Position numbers and translations under genes: made by a program. DNA of 64,000 nt from Nocardioides sp. HDW12B (lineage in GTDB: Bacteria > Actinomycetota > Actinomycetes > Propionibacteriales > Nocardioidaceae): NCBI RefSeq assembly GCF_011299595.1, contig NZ_CP049867.1, positions 3,534,001 through 3,598,000 on the forward strand. The letters are read 5' to 3'. Positions 26,166 through 34,627 of the stretch are shown piece after piece. The notes below the pieces were generated by a model. That model saw only the letters and a program-made list of their open reading frames with translations. It ran no database searches and had not been told where the DNA came from. Numbering within the stretch: the first letter of the stretch is position 1; each line of letters begins with the position of its first letter.

Positions 26166-26171
26166 ACGCTA
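26166..26171 (-). promoter_or_regulatory. Candidate -10 of the toroid-repeat gene
   Basis: On the minus strand TAGCGT ends 7 nt before the ATG at 26158. Confidence 0.55.
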
Positions 26172-26174
26172 GGA

Positions 26175-26205
26175 CCGGTTCCGGACGGAACCGGACCGGA
26201 ACCGG
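26175..26205. repeat. Three-arm CCGGTTCCG repeat
   Basis: CCGGTTCCG and CGGAACCGG (26175-26194) are perfect arms two bases apart, and a third arm ACCGGAACCGG follows. It lies immediately upstream of the -10 of the toroid-repeat gene, where a -35 or operator would be expected. Confidence 0.5.
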
Positions 26206-26243
26206 CCACGCGTCGACGTACGGCGGGGCGGCTGCGCGCGGGG

Positions 26244-27191
26244 TCAGTGGTCGCTCAGCCCGAGGCTCTGGGCCGCGCTCCGCACCGCCTCCGCCGAGAC
26301 CAGGAGCTGCGTGCGCTCCTCGGCGCTGAGCGGCGTCGGCAGCACCCGCTCCACGCCCTGGCGCCCGACCACCGAGGGCATCGACAGGCACACGCCGCTC
26401 ACCCCGTGCACGTCGTCGAGGCGCGAGCTCACCGGCAGCACCCGGTGCTCGTCGTGGAGGACCGCCTCGAGGATGCGGGCGACGGCGAGCCCGATCGCCA
26501 GGCTGGTCGCGCCCTTGCCGGCGATGATCTCGTACGCCGCGCGCACCACCCGCTCGTGGATCGCGGCCCGGGCCGCGGCGTCCAGCGGGGTGTCCCCCGT
26601 GTGGGACCAGTCCTGCACCGGGACCCCGCCGATCGAGGCCGTCGACCACAGCGGCACCTCGGAGTCGCCGTGCTCGCCGGCGATGTAGGCGTGGACGTTC
26701 TGCACGGCGACGCCCGTGTGCTCGGCGATCAGGAAGCGCAGCCGCGAGGAGTCCAGCACCGTGCCCGAGCCGAAGACGCGGTGGGAGGGCCAGCCGGAGA
26801 ACTGCTGGGCCGCGAACGTCACCACGTCGACGGGGTTGGTCACCACGAGCAGCAGCGCGTCGGGCGCGATGGCGACGAGCCGCGGCACGAGCCCGCGGCA
26901 CATCTCGACGTTCGCCGCTGCGAGGTCGAGCCGGGTCTGACCGGGCTTCTGCTTCGCCCCGGCCGTGATCACGACGACGTCGGAGCCGGCGCAGACCTCG
27001 AGGTCGTCACCACCGACGATCTGCGCCATCGGGGTGAACTGGAGGCCGTGGTTCAGGTCGAGGACCTCGGCACGCACCTTGGCGGCGTCGACGTCGTACA
27101 GCGCCAGGCGTCGGCAGACGCCACGGATCTGGGCCGCGTAGGCGATCGCTGTGCCCACGGCGCCCGCCCCGACCACCGCGACCTTGGACAT
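26244..27191 (-). CDS. ldh: L-lactate dehydrogenase
   Basis: NAD-dependent reduction of pyruvate to L-lactate or the reverse; cytosolic tetramer. 315 residues. The dinucleotide loop is VGAGAVGTA at 7-15. Q85 in KPGQTRLDL is the residue that selects pyruvate over oxaloacetate and so separates LDH from malate dehydrogenase. R150 and the catalytic H174 in AGEHGDSE are present, with D147 in VLDSSR. Start ATG at 27191, where the NAD fold begins; a longer in-frame extension is not supported. No other fermentation genes are nearby. Confidence 0.93.
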   Translation of the reverse strand: MSKVAVVGAGAVGTAIAYAAQIRGVCRRLALYDVDAAKVRAEVLDLNHGLQFTPMAQIVGGDDLEVCAGSDVVVITAGAKQKPGQTRLDLAAANVEMCRGLVPRLVAIAPDALLLVVTNPVDVVTFAAQQFSGWPSHRVFGSGTVLDSSRLRFLIAEHTGVAVQNVHAYIAGEHGDSEVPLWSTASIGGVPVQDWSHTGDTPLDAAARAAIHERVVRAAYEIIAGKGATSLAIGLAVARILEAVLHDEHRVLPVSSRLDDVHGVSGVCLSMPSVVGRQGVERVLPTPLSAEERTQLLVSAEAVRSAAQSLGLSDH

Positions 27192-27246
27192 CGTGCGTCC
27201 ACTCTGGCACGCACGCCCGGCCTCCGGCACCCCCCGCTGTCCGCGA

Positions 27247-28107
27247 TCAGCAGCAGCCGGGCTCCGGGCCCTCACCGCCGGAGAGCCGGGTCACGCGCGC
27301 GCCGGCGGGTGCCTCGGCCGGGCGGGTCGGGTCCCACGGGCCCGAGAGCCGCCACTCGCCGACCCCGTCGAAGATGCCCGGCCAGGGCAGGTCGCGCACC
27401 GTCACCGACGCCCCTTCGCCGCCGGCGACGGTGAGGCGCGGGTAGGCCGTCGACAACCGGCCCCAGGTGTCGCCGAGGGTGGTACCGCCCTCGACCCGCA
27501 CCTCCGGGTCCTGGCGGCCCCGCACCGGTCCGGGCTCGTCGCCCCAGCGCCTGTGGTCCGCGAGCTCCCACCCGCGCAGGGCGAGGTCCTCGGGGGTGCC
27601 GCCGCCGAAGATCACGCACAACCGCTGCCAGCAGGTGACCGCGGCGACGCGGTGGGCCCAGCTCGGCGAGAGGTTGTCGGCGCCGTCCTCGAACCAGCCC
27701 CGCTGGCCGGGGATGCGCTCGTACGCCGTCGGGTCGACCGTCATTTCGGGCTCACCCAGACGCTCCGTCACGGTGCTGAGCACCTCGCCGCGGCTCGTCC
27801 CGAACGGCAGCCCCCCGACACTGTCGCGGCCCACCTGCACCGGTCCGCGGGCAACGGTGCTCGGGGACCCGCCGGCCGCCGGCGAGGACACGACGTCGGG
27901 ACCGGCCGACGACTCGTCGCCGTCGCGCAGCGCGTCCACCCGGACGACCCCGGCGGCGACCGCAGCGACCCCGGCGACCACGGCGACAGCGAGAGCCCCG
28001 GCCGCGACGACGAGGGCTGCACGCACCCGTCGGTCGCGTCGGCGTCGCCCGTCGGTGACGGGCGTCGCGGTCGGTGGGGTCGACGCGTCGGTCGGTGGTC
28101 TGCTCAT
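27247..28107 (-). CDS. Hypothetical single-pass membrane protein
   Basis: 286 residues, not recognised. A short basic N-terminus (DGRRRRDRRVRA) leads into one membrane segment at about 31-53 (ALVVAAGALAVAVVAGVAA), followed by a Ser/Pro linker and an extracellular domain. The start of that domain (GGLPFGTSRGEVLSTVTERLG, residues ~95-115) resembles the short BamE/SmpA-like pattern seen in many exported proteins. Two conserved-looking cysteines (VTCWQRLCVIFG) could form a disulfide, and the chain ends in CC. ATG at 28107 is preceded by AGGAGG four bases away, which fixes the start. It stands 54 bases from ldh on the same strand. Confidence 0.75.
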   Translation of the reverse strand: MSRPPTDASTPPTATPVTDGRRRRDRRVRAALVVAAGALAVAVVAGVAAVAAGVVRVDALRDGDESSAGPDVVSSPAAGGSPSTVARGPVQVGRDSVGGLPFGTSRGEVLSTVTERLGEPEMTVDPTAYERIPGQRGWFEDGADNLSPSWAHRVAAVTCWQRLCVIFGGGTPEDLALRGWELADHRRWGDEPGPVRGRQDPEVRVEGGTTLGDTWGRLSTAYPRLTVAGGEGASVTVRDLPWPGIFDGVGEWRLSGPWDPTRPAEAPAGARVTRLSGGEGPEPGCC

Positions 28108-28201
28108 GGGTCCTCCTGGTGCCTGCACCCGGAAGACGCTGCCGACAGGTGATCGGTTGCGTGCGGTGGCCAAACGCGTTGCCCGCCCGGTCCGCGACGC
28201 C

Positions 28202-28207
28202 TAACGT
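28202..28207 (+). promoter_or_regulatory. Candidate -10 of the VOC gene
   Basis: TAACGT ends 8 nt before the ATG at 28216. Confidence 0.5.
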
Positions 28208-28215
28208 CGGACCGC

Positions 28216-28941
28216 ATGAGCTCCCAGCTGATGGCGATCTGCATCGACGCCCACGACCCGCTCGGTCTCGCTCGGTTCTGGAGCGGCGTGCTGGGCTGGG
28301 AGATGCTCGAGGACGCGCAGGACGAGATCGCGCTGCTCCCCGACGACGATGCCGGGTTCCGGATCCGCTTCGCGTGGACCGACGCACCCAAGACCGGTCC
28401 GAACCAGATGCACCTCGACCTCACGAGCACGTCGACCGACGACCAGGCGGCGACGGTCGCCCGCGCGCTCGCGCTCGGTGGTCGCCACCTCGACATCGGT
28501 CAGGGCGAGGTCGACCACGTCGTGCTGGCCGACCCCGAGGGCAACGAGCTCTGCGTCATCGAGCCGGGCAACCAGTTCCTGGCCGACTGCGGGTTCCTCG
28601 GGGCGGTGTCCTCCGACGGCACCCAGCAGGTCGGCTACTTCTGGGCCGAGGCCCTCGGTTGGCCGCTGGTGTGGGACCAGGACGAGGAGACGGCGATCCG
28701 CTCGCCGCGTGGCGGACCGAAGATCACCTGGGGCGGCCCGCCGGTGGAGCCCAAGCACGGCAAGAACCGGTGGCACCTCGACCTCGCCGCCGACGACGAC
28801 CTGGACGCCGAGGTGGCGCGACTCGTCGGGCTCGGCGCCACCCCCCTCGACATCGGTCAGGGTGACGTCGCCTGGGTGGTGCTGGCCGATCCCGACGGCA
28901 ACGAGCTCTGCCTGCAGCCGCCCCGCCCCGCGGTGCTCTGA
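28216..28941 (+). CDS. VOC-family (glyoxalase-like) protein, two-domain
   Basis: 241 residues made of two tandem glyoxalase/bleomycin-resistance-like halves. Each half opens with a strand and helix (CIDAHDPLGLARFWSGVLGW; GYFWAEALGWPLVWDQDEE) and closes with the same phrase: LDIGQGEVDHVVLADPEGNE in the first and LDIGQGDVAWVVLADPDGNE in the second, so the gene arose by internal duplication. A metal may bind at the paired His/Glu, but I cannot assign it. Function unknown; such proteins range from resistance proteins to isomerases. Divergent from the membrane protein across 108 bases. Confidence 0.85.
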   Translation: MSSQLMAICIDAHDPLGLARFWSGVLGWEMLEDAQDEIALLPDDDAGFRIRFAWTDAPKTGPNQMHLDLTSTSTDDQAATVARALALGGRHLDIGQGEVDHVVLADPEGNELCVIEPGNQFLADCGFLGAVSSDGTQQVGYFWAEALGWPLVWDQDEETAIRSPRGGPKITWGGPPVEPKHGKNRWHLDLAADDDLDAEVARLVGLGATPLDIGQGDVAWVVLADPDGNELCLQPPRPAVL

Positions 28942-28957
28942 CGCGAGCGCGGTCGAC

Positions 28958-29134
28958 TCAGCTCTTCAGGTCCAGCTCGACCCTGAGGTCGGAGGGGTAG
29001 ACGTCGACACCGGCGGGAGCCTCGAGGATCGACCGGGCTTCGGACGGGTCGATGCGGCGGGTGCCGGTGTGGTCGACGAGGAAGGCCAGGCCGTGCGGGG
29101 TGGTGTTCGATGCATCTCGACCATCCCCGCACAC
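28958..29134 (-). CDS. Short coding fragment, probable gene remnant
   Basis: A 58-codon frame that could start at GTG 29134. From about position 29107 down to the stop, third positions are almost all G or C and the protein is well behaved (TPHGLAFLVDHTGTRRIDPS, then ending VELDLKS). The first nine codons (gtg to tcg) have the random third positions of non-coding DNA, and no ribosome site is evident. I therefore think that this is the 3' end of a larger gene whose 5' part was lost beside the DoxX terminator, though a genuine short protein is possible. No family recognised. Confidence 0.45.
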   Translation of the reverse strand: MCGDGRDASNTTPHGLAFLVDHTGTRRIDPSEARSILEAPAGVDVYPSDLRVELDLKS

Positions 29135-29140
29135 GACAGC

Positions 29141-29173
29141 GGCGGTCCCCCGCCGGAGAGGCAGGGGACCGCC
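29141..29173 (-). terminator. Hairpin after the DoxX gene
   Basis: GGCGGTCCCC and GGGGACCGCC are perfect 10-bp arms with a 13-nt loop, starting 22 bases past the stop of the DoxX gene. No U-run. Confidence 0.6.
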
Positions 29174-29195
29174 GCGTGGAGCGGTGACCCGGAGG

Positions 29196-29741
29196 TCAGT
29201 CGCGCTGCAGCCGGGCGCCCAGGGCGTGGGCGGCGACGACGAGCCCGCCGGCGATCAGCACGATGTCCTTGAAGACGTACTGACCGACGAGGGTCGGGCC
29301 GTTGCCGCTCCACATCTGGTCGGGGAACAGCACGAGCGGCGACATGATGCCGGCGAGCGCCGTGGCGAGCACGACGAGGCCGAAGCGCAGGAAGCGCCCG
29401 GTCAGCAGGCACAGACCGATGACGGTCTCCATGACCGCGGTCATCAGCAGGGCGGCGTCGCCGCTCACGATGCCGAGGGTCAGCTTGTCGACGGTCGCGA
29501 CGGCCAGGCCCTCGGCCGGGCTGGCGCCGGCCACGAACTTGAACGAGGCGAAGGTCAGGAACACGACGCCGAGGCTGACGCGGAGCACGGTGATGCTGTG
29601 GGCGGCCAGGAGGCCGGCGAGCCGGTCGAGCCCCGCCTCGGCGACCGCCCGCAGTCCTGCGGAGCGGGTCGGCGCCGCGGACGTCGCGGTCACGGCGGAG
29701 GTCGTCGGAGTGACGCGGGGGCGGTCGATGACGGTGGACAT
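29196..29741 (-). CDS. DoxX-family membrane protein
   Basis: 181 residues. A soluble N-terminus of about 45 residues precedes four membrane segments (HSITVLRVSLGVVFLTFAS; LLMTAVMETVIGLCLLTG; RFGLVVLATALAGIMSPLV; KDIVLIAGGLVVAAHALG), the usual DoxX layout. Members are linked to thiol and redox balance or thiosulfate oxidation, but a given member's role is rarely known. ATG at 29741 with GAGAGGA seven bases upstream; the open frame further up has no coding character. Single gene. Confidence 0.85.
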   Translation of the reverse strand: MSTVIDRPRVTPTTSAVTATSAAPTRSAGLRAVAEAGLDRLAGLLAAHSITVLRVSLGVVFLTFASFKFVAGASPAEGLAVATVDKLTLGIVSGDAALLMTAVMETVIGLCLLTGRFLRFGLVVLATALAGIMSPLVLFPDQMWSGNGPTLVGQYVFKDIVLIAGGLVVAAHALGARLQRD

Positions 29742-29930
29742 GGTGGTTCCTCTCGAAGGGCGTTCAGGTGATGCCCGTCGATGAGTGACCACGGACGTCC
29801 CCCGATACCGATCGGCGCCTCCGGACCGCCGCCGGGCTAGCCAACCAGGACCTGTGGCCCGTCCCGAGCGGGGATCAATCGGACGCCACGAGCCCGCGAG
29901 GCGACGGCCGCAGGACACCGCCCACCGCCG

Positions 29931-31469
29931 TCACCGGGTGTCGGCGATCCTCACCAGACCACCCAGCACCCCGACGTACGCCGTGCCGTCGCGCCCGAGC
30001 GTGACGGGCGCGTAGTTGACGTTGAAGCCCAGGCCGGTGCCGTAGCGCACGCGGTAGACGAGCTCCCCGGTGCGGACGTCGAAGGCGCCGAGGTACCACG
30101 CGTCCTCGGTCTCGTCCTGGGCCACCGGGTCCTTGAGGACGGTGTAGACGAGCCCCGTGGCCAGCGACAGCTTCGGCACCGACGACGGGGACCGGTGGGT
30201 GTCGTTGGCCCAGACCTTGTGGCACCCCTGCCCGTCGCGGTCGACGTCGACCCGCTCGATGCCCGGGGTGGTCACGGCCCCGCCCTCGACCGCAGCCGGG
30301 CCGGAGTAGCCGTAGTTGTTCGTCACCACGATCCGGCGGCCGGCGACGATCAGGGAGTTGTCGGTGGCGCTCGACCCGCGGGAGAACACCGGCACCGAGC
30401 AGACCTCGCGGTCCCCGCGCACCCCCGCGCCCCGCCGGTAGACGACCACCCGCATCGGGTCGGCGTTGTCGGTGATCGTGACCCACCGCCGCCCCATCAC
30501 CGTCGGGGTCGTGCCGCTGCCGGCCGAGACCTGGCCCGGCTTCTGCTCGCCGGTGTTGGCGTAGCGCTCGCGCCAGGTCACCTGCGGGCGCCCGGCGCGC
30601 GTGACGTCGACGCGGTAGAGCGCCGCGGCGGTCACGACGTAGACGCCCCCGTCCTCGTCGACGGCCAACGAGTTGGCGATGGTCTCGTCGAGGTCGAGCA
30701 GGCGGATCGCCCCGCTGCCGCGACGAACGGCGCCGACGACGCCCTCCTTGGTCACGAAAACCAGCCGCCCGGCCCAGTCGGGGATGACCGAGACGATCTT
30801 GTCCTCGGTGCCGATGGCCGGCGTCAGGTCGTAGTCGCGGGCGAGCCGGAAGCCCGGCTGCCCCTCCACCTCGGTCTGCTCGACGACGTACAGGTGGTTC
30901 GTCGACGTCGGCACCACGGCCCGGTCGCGGTGGTCGAGGTAGAAGTAGCCGCCCCCGCTGAAGTCGTTGAACCCACCGCCGGGCGAGGTGCGCCGCGGCG
31001 GGAGCGGGTACGACGCCAGCTGCTCGAGGGTGACCGGGTCGAGGAGCTTCAACGTGACGGTGCTGACGCCCACGCACACGGTCACGAGCCGCCCGGCGTC
31101 GTCGAAGGTGACCGACGCGCACTCGGCGTTCTGGAAGGTCGACGTGCTCGCCGGGTCCTTCCCCAGCGGCCCGGGACCGCGGTAGGTGTCGGTCATGTAG
31201 GGGTCGTCGTGGATGTTGTTGCGCGGGTTCGGCGCCATGAAGGGGTGCCGGGGCGGCCGCGGAGCCGACAGCGGACGAGGCGTCGCCGGGGCTCCGGTGT
31301 ACGCCGGCGCGTCCGGGGCCGGGTCCTGCGGGATCGGCACCGCCGGTGCGGCCGAGGCGGCCGAGGCGGCCGTGCCCGCCACCGTGCCCGCCGCCGTGGC
31401 CAGCAGCAGGAGCGCAGCGGCGGAGCCGGCGGCCCGGCGCGGGAGTGAGGGGACGCGGAGCCTGGCCAT
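29931..31469 (-). CDS. Secreted PQQ/beta-propeller-like protein
   Basis: 512 residues. An N-terminal signal peptide (basic start, Ala/Leu core, AASAASAAPA cleavage region) is followed by a Pro-rich linker. The rest shows repeated beta-propeller blades: GGGYFYLDHRDRAVVPTSTN, DWAGRLVFVTKEGVVGAVR, DEDGGVYVVTAAALYRVD, GRDGTAYVGVLGGLVRIAD. The PQQ-ligand pattern of quinoprotein dehydrogenases is absent, so it is probably a structural or binding propeller, or an uncharacterised lyase. Three to four cysteines could form disulfides outside the cell. The start at 31469 is where the signal peptide begins. Divergent from the SDR gene across 115 bp. Confidence 0.78.
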   Translation of the reverse strand: MARLRVPSLPRRAAGSAAALLLLATAAGTVAGTAASAASAAPAVPIPQDPAPDAPAYTGAPATPRPLSAPRPPRHPFMAPNPRNNIHDDPYMTDTYRGPGPLGKDPASTSTFQNAECASVTFDDAGRLVTVCVGVSTVTLKLLDPVTLEQLASYPLPPRRTSPGGGFNDFSGGGYFYLDHRDRAVVPTSTNHLYVVEQTEVEGQPGFRLARDYDLTPAIGTEDKIVSVIPDWAGRLVFVTKEGVVGAVRRGSGAIRLLDLDETIANSLAVDEDGGVYVVTAAALYRVDVTRAGRPQVTWRERYANTGEQKPGQVSAGSGTTPTVMGRRWVTITDNADPMRVVVYRRGAGVRGDREVCSVPVFSRGSSATDNSLIVAGRRIVVTNNYGYSGPAAVEGGAVTTPGIERVDVDRDGQGCHKVWANDTHRSPSSVPKLSLATGLVYTVLKDPVAQDETEDAWYLGAFDVRTGELVYRVRYGTGLGFNVNYAPVTLGRDGTAYVGVLGGLVRIADTR

Positions 31470-31570
31470 GGAGGTCCTTCCGGGGGAGCGCGGCGTCGCA
31501 CCGGTCTCGACTGACAACAGCGCGATTAACTCTAGCGTCCCAGTAGACCTTGAGTATGCCGTCCGCCGAC

Positions 31571-31576
31571 TAGCCT
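31571..31576 (+). promoter_or_regulatory. Candidate -10 of the SDR gene
   Basis: TAGCCT ends 8 nt before the ATG at 31585. Confidence 0.55.
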
Positions 31577-31584
31577 GGTCCGCC

Positions 31585-32484
31585 ATGGGGACCTACGCCG
31601 TCACCGGAGCCGCCTCCGGCATCGGGGCCGCGACGACCGCCGTGCTCCGCGAGCGCGGCCACCGGGTCGTCAGCGTCGACCGTGAGGACGCGGAGGTCGT
31701 GGCGGACCTGGCCACCCCCGACGGTCGGGCCCGGGCGGTGCGCGAGATCCTCGCAGCCTGCTCCGGGAGGCTGAACGGCGTGGTCCCGTGCGCCGGGCTG
31801 GCCGGCGTCACCGGCGCCGACTCGGCCCGGCTCGTCTCGGTGAACTACTTCGGCGCCGTCGAGGTGGTCGCGGGGCTGCGTCCCGCCCTGGCGGCGGCCG
31901 CCGCGGCGGGCGAGCCCTCGGCCGTCGTCGTGCTGTCGTCGAACTCGGTGACCTGCCAGCCCGGGTGGGACCTGGGCGTGGCGCGGCGCTGCCTGGCCGG
32001 CGACGAGCCGGACGCGCGCGAGCTGGCCGGCGCGCGCGAGGCCGTGCTGGTCTACCCGGCCACGAAGGCCGCGCTCGCGTGGTGGGTGCGCCGCGAGGGT
32101 GTGACGCCCGACTGGATCGGGGCCGGCGTGCGGCTCAACGCCGTCGCCCCGGGCCTCGTGGCCACCCCGATGACCGACGGCGTGCGCGCCGACCCGGTCC
32201 TCGGCCGCTTCGCCGACCGCTACCCGACCGCGATCGGGCGCCCCGGACGCCCGGAGGAGGTGGCGCGGACCATCGCGTTCCTGCTGTCGGAGGAGGCCGG
32301 CCTGCTCGTGGGCTCGGTGCTCGTCGTCGACGGAGGCACCGACGCCCTCACCTGGCCGACGCGGCCGCGCGGACGGGTCCTGCCGGCGCCCCTGGGCGGC
32401 GTCACCTCGAGCCTGGTGCGGACCCTGCCCCGCCTGGCACGCCTGGCGGGGCGATCTCGGGGGGGTGGTCGGGGCCGGGGGTGA
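31585..32484 (+). CDS. Short-chain dehydrogenase/reductase
   Basis: 299 residues, Rossmann fold. The cofactor loop is TGAASGIGAA at 6-15; an Asp-Arg pair after the second strand (VVSVDRED) suggests NAD(H). Catalytic Ser lies in VVLSSNS and the Tyr-x3-Lys pair in VYPATKAA. The end of the fold (VDGGTDALTW) is normal, but a basic Arg/Gly-rich tail of about 35 residues follows. This opening matches the 3-alpha-hydroxysteroid dehydrogenase/carbonyl reductase-like group; the substrate is unknown. It ends 89 bases before the iron-regulated operon and is not part of it. Confidence 0.88.
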   Translation: MGTYAVTGAASGIGAATTAVLRERGHRVVSVDREDAEVVADLATPDGRARAVREILAACSGRLNGVVPCAGLAGVTGADSARLVSVNYFGAVEVVAGLRPALAAAAAAGEPSAVVVLSSNSVTCQPGWDLGVARRCLAGDEPDARELAGAREAVLVYPATKAALAWWVRREGVTPDWIGAGVRLNAVAPGLVATPMTDGVRADPVLGRFADRYPTAIGRPGRPEEVARTIAFLLSEEAGLLVGSVLVVDGGTDALTWPTRPRGRVLPAPLGGVTSSLVRTLPRLARLAGRSRGGGRGRG

Positions 32485-32525
32485 CGCCCGGCGACCTCGC
32501 AGGACGACCCCGTGATCCCTCGGGC

Positions 32526-32559
32526 TTATCTTAGGCTAACCTAACTTAGGTCACCCTAA
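32526..32559. promoter_or_regulatory. Double DtxR/IdeR-type iron box
   Basis: The first 19-mer (32526-32544) matches TTAGGTTAGGCTAACCTAA at 17 of 19 positions. A second, weaker copy offset by 15 bp (32541-32559) matches at 13 of 19. TAGGCT inside the first copy would be the -10 of the downstream operon. Overlapping sites of this type bind two repressor dimers in other actinobacteria. Confidence 0.9.
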
Positions 32560-32573
32560 CTCGAAGGATCCCG

Positions 32574-33641
32574 ATGCCCTCCCTCTCCCGTCGCGGCGCC
32601 CTCCGCTCCGCCTCCGTCGCCGCCGCCCTCTCGCTGTCCGGCGTCCTCGCCGCCTGCAGCACCGGCAGCACGTCCGACACCTCCACCGGCACCGCTGCCA
32701 CCGAGCCGAGCACCGCCGCCTCCGACGCCTTCCCGGTCACCGTCGAGCACGCGTACGGCGAGACCACCGTCGAGTCCGAGCCGACCCGGGTGGCGACCGT
32801 CGGGTGGGGCGACCAGGACACCGTGCTGTCCCTCGGCGTCGTCCCCGTCGGCTCGGTCGAGATCACCTGGGGCGGCAACGAGAACGGCAGCACTCCGTGG
32901 TTCGACGAGAAGCTGGCCGAGCTCGGGGGCGAGGAGCCGGCCCGCTACAGCGACGCCGACGGCGTACCGATCGAGGAGATCGCGCAGACCCAGCCCGACC
33001 TGATCATCGCCACCGCCACCGGGATCACCGAGGCGGAGTACGCCAAGCTCTCCAAGCTCGCCCCCACCGTCGCCTTCCCCGACGCCCCCTGGACCACCTC
33101 GTGGCAGGAGGGGCTGAGCCTCATCGGGCAGGCCCTCGGACGCACCGAGGAGGCCGCGGAGGTCAAGGCGGCCACCGAGGAGTCGATCGCCGCCGCGCGC
33201 GAGGCCTACCCGCAGCTGGAGGGGAAGAGCTTCATCTTCGGTCCGATCTCGACCGCTGACACCTCGAAGATCGACTACTACACGCCCGAGGACAACCGGC
33301 CCCGGATCCTCACCGAGCTCGGCATGGTCAACGCCCCGGTCATCGAGCGGCTCAGCAAGCCCGGCCAGTTCTACGGCACCATCTCGGCCGAGCGCGCCAC
33401 CGACCTCGAGTCCGACGTCTACATCACCTACGGGGTGAAGAAGAGCGACCTCGCGACGTTCCAGGACGACCCGCTGCTCGGCCGGATCCCTGGGATCGCG
33501 AGCGGCCACGTGCTGATGTCGTTGGACCAGACCGCCTCGCTCGGCATGTCCGGCCCCTCGCCGCTGTCGGTGCCCTACGCCATGGAGGAGTTCGTCCCCG
33601 CCCTGGCGAAGGCCGTCGACGGCACCCCGACGGTCGGCTGA
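32574..33641 (+). CDS. Iron-siderophore ABC transporter, substrate-binding lipoprotein
   Basis: 355 residues. Twin-Arg-like start and a lipobox GVLAAC with Cys28 as the lipid anchor. The mature part is a FepB/FhuD-type binding protein: PTRVATVGWGDQDTVLSLGV, DLIIATATGITEAEY, and LSVPYAMEEFVPALAKAVDG at the end. It would hold a ferric siderophore outside the membrane for the two permeases that follow. First gene of a five-gene operon, directly after the iron box, with GAAGGAT ahead of the ATG. The siderophore type is not evident, and no biosynthesis genes are in the window. Confidence 0.93.
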   Translation: MPSLSRRGALRSASVAAALSLSGVLAACSTGSTSDTSTGTAATEPSTAASDAFPVTVEHAYGETTVESEPTRVATVGWGDQDTVLSLGVVPVGSVEITWGGNENGSTPWFDEKLAELGGEEPARYSDADGVPIEEIAQTQPDLIIATATGITEAEYAKLSKLAPTVAFPDAPWTTSWQEGLSLIGQALGRTEEAAEVKAATEESIAAAREAYPQLEGKSFIFGPISTADTSKIDYYTPEDNRPRILTELGMVNAPVIERLSKPGQFYGTISAERATDLESDVYITYGVKKSDLATFQDDPLLGRIPGIASGHVLMSLDQTASLGMSGPSPLSVPYAMEEFVPALAKAVDGTPTVG

Positions 33642-34627
33642 TGAGCACCCGGGTCGGCACCGGGACCGGCCCTCGGGTCGGTCTCGGCGTCGCCCTGGGC
33701 GCCGCCGTCCTGCTGTCGGTGCTGGTCGGCTCCCAGGCCGTCTCCCCTCTCGCGCTGCTCGACGGCGCGGACCCCGGGCACGCCATAGCCCTGGTCCGCC
33801 TCGACCGCACGCTCGTCGCGCTCGCCGCGGGCGCCGCGCTCGGCGTGGCCGGTGCCTGCGCGCAGGGCCTCACCCGCAACCCGCTCGCCGACCCGGGGCT
33901 CCTCGGCGTCAACGCCGGCGCCGCGCTCGGCATGATCGTCGCGATCGCCTACCTCGGCATCTCCGACCTCAGCGGCTACGTCTGGTTCGCCTTCGCCGGC
34001 GCCGCCCTGGCCGCCGTCGTGGTGCACGCCGTGGCCTCCGCGGCGCCCGGCGGCGCGACACCGGTCACCCTCGTGGTGACCGGCGCCGCCATCTCCGCGC
34101 TCGCCACCAGCTGGGTCTCCGCGGTGCTGCTGATCGACCGCACCACGATGGACACCTTCCGCTTCTGGATGGTCGGCACCGTCGGGGGCCGCCAGCTCGA
34201 GACCGTCGCCGTCGTCGGACCCTTCCTGCTCGTCGGCCTGGCGCTGGCGTGGTTCGGCCGCGACGTCCTCGACAACCTGGCCCTCGGTGACGAGCTCGCC
34301 CGCGGCCTCGGCGGCCACCCCGGCCGCGACCGCGTGCTGGTGGGGCTCGCCGTCGTGCTGCTCGCCGGCGGGGCCACCGCGCTGGCCGGCCCCATCGCCT
34401 TCGTCGGGCTCGTGGTCCCCCACGCCGCCCGCATCCTGCTCGGCCCCGGGCACGCCCGCATCGTGCCTGCCTCCGCCCTGCTCGGCGGCGTCCTGACCGT
34501 GCTGGCCGACACCGCCGGACGCGTCGTGCTGCCGCCCACCGAGGTGCAGGTCGGGATCATGACCGCCGTCCTCGGCGCCCCGGTCTTCATCGTGCTGTGC
34601 AAGCGCAGCCGGACGGTGGCGCTGTGA
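33641..34627 (+). CDS. Siderophore ABC transporter permease (FecCD family), first
   Basis: 328 residues, about nine or ten membrane segments. The FecCD landmarks are LVRLDRTLVALAAGAALGVA and GACAQGLTRNPLADPGLLGV near the N-terminus and FVGLVVPHAARILLGPGHAR near the end, which contacts the ATPase. The ATG shares one base with the previous stop (TGATG). It pairs with the next gene to form the channel for ferric siderophore. Confidence 0.94.
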   Translation: MSTRVGTGTGPRVGLGVALGAAVLLSVLVGSQAVSPLALLDGADPGHAIALVRLDRTLVALAAGAALGVAGACAQGLTRNPLADPGLLGVNAGAALGMIVAIAYLGISDLSGYVWFAFAGAALAAVVVHAVASAAPGGATPVTLVVTGAAISALATSWVSAVLLIDRTTMDTFRFWMVGTVGGRQLETVAVVGPFLLVGLALAWFGRDVLDNLALGDELARGLGGHPGRDRVLVGLAVVLLAGGATALAGPIAFVGLVVPHAARILLGPGHARIVPASALLGGVLTVLADTAGRVVLPPTEVQVGIMTAVLGAPVFIVLCKRSRTVAL

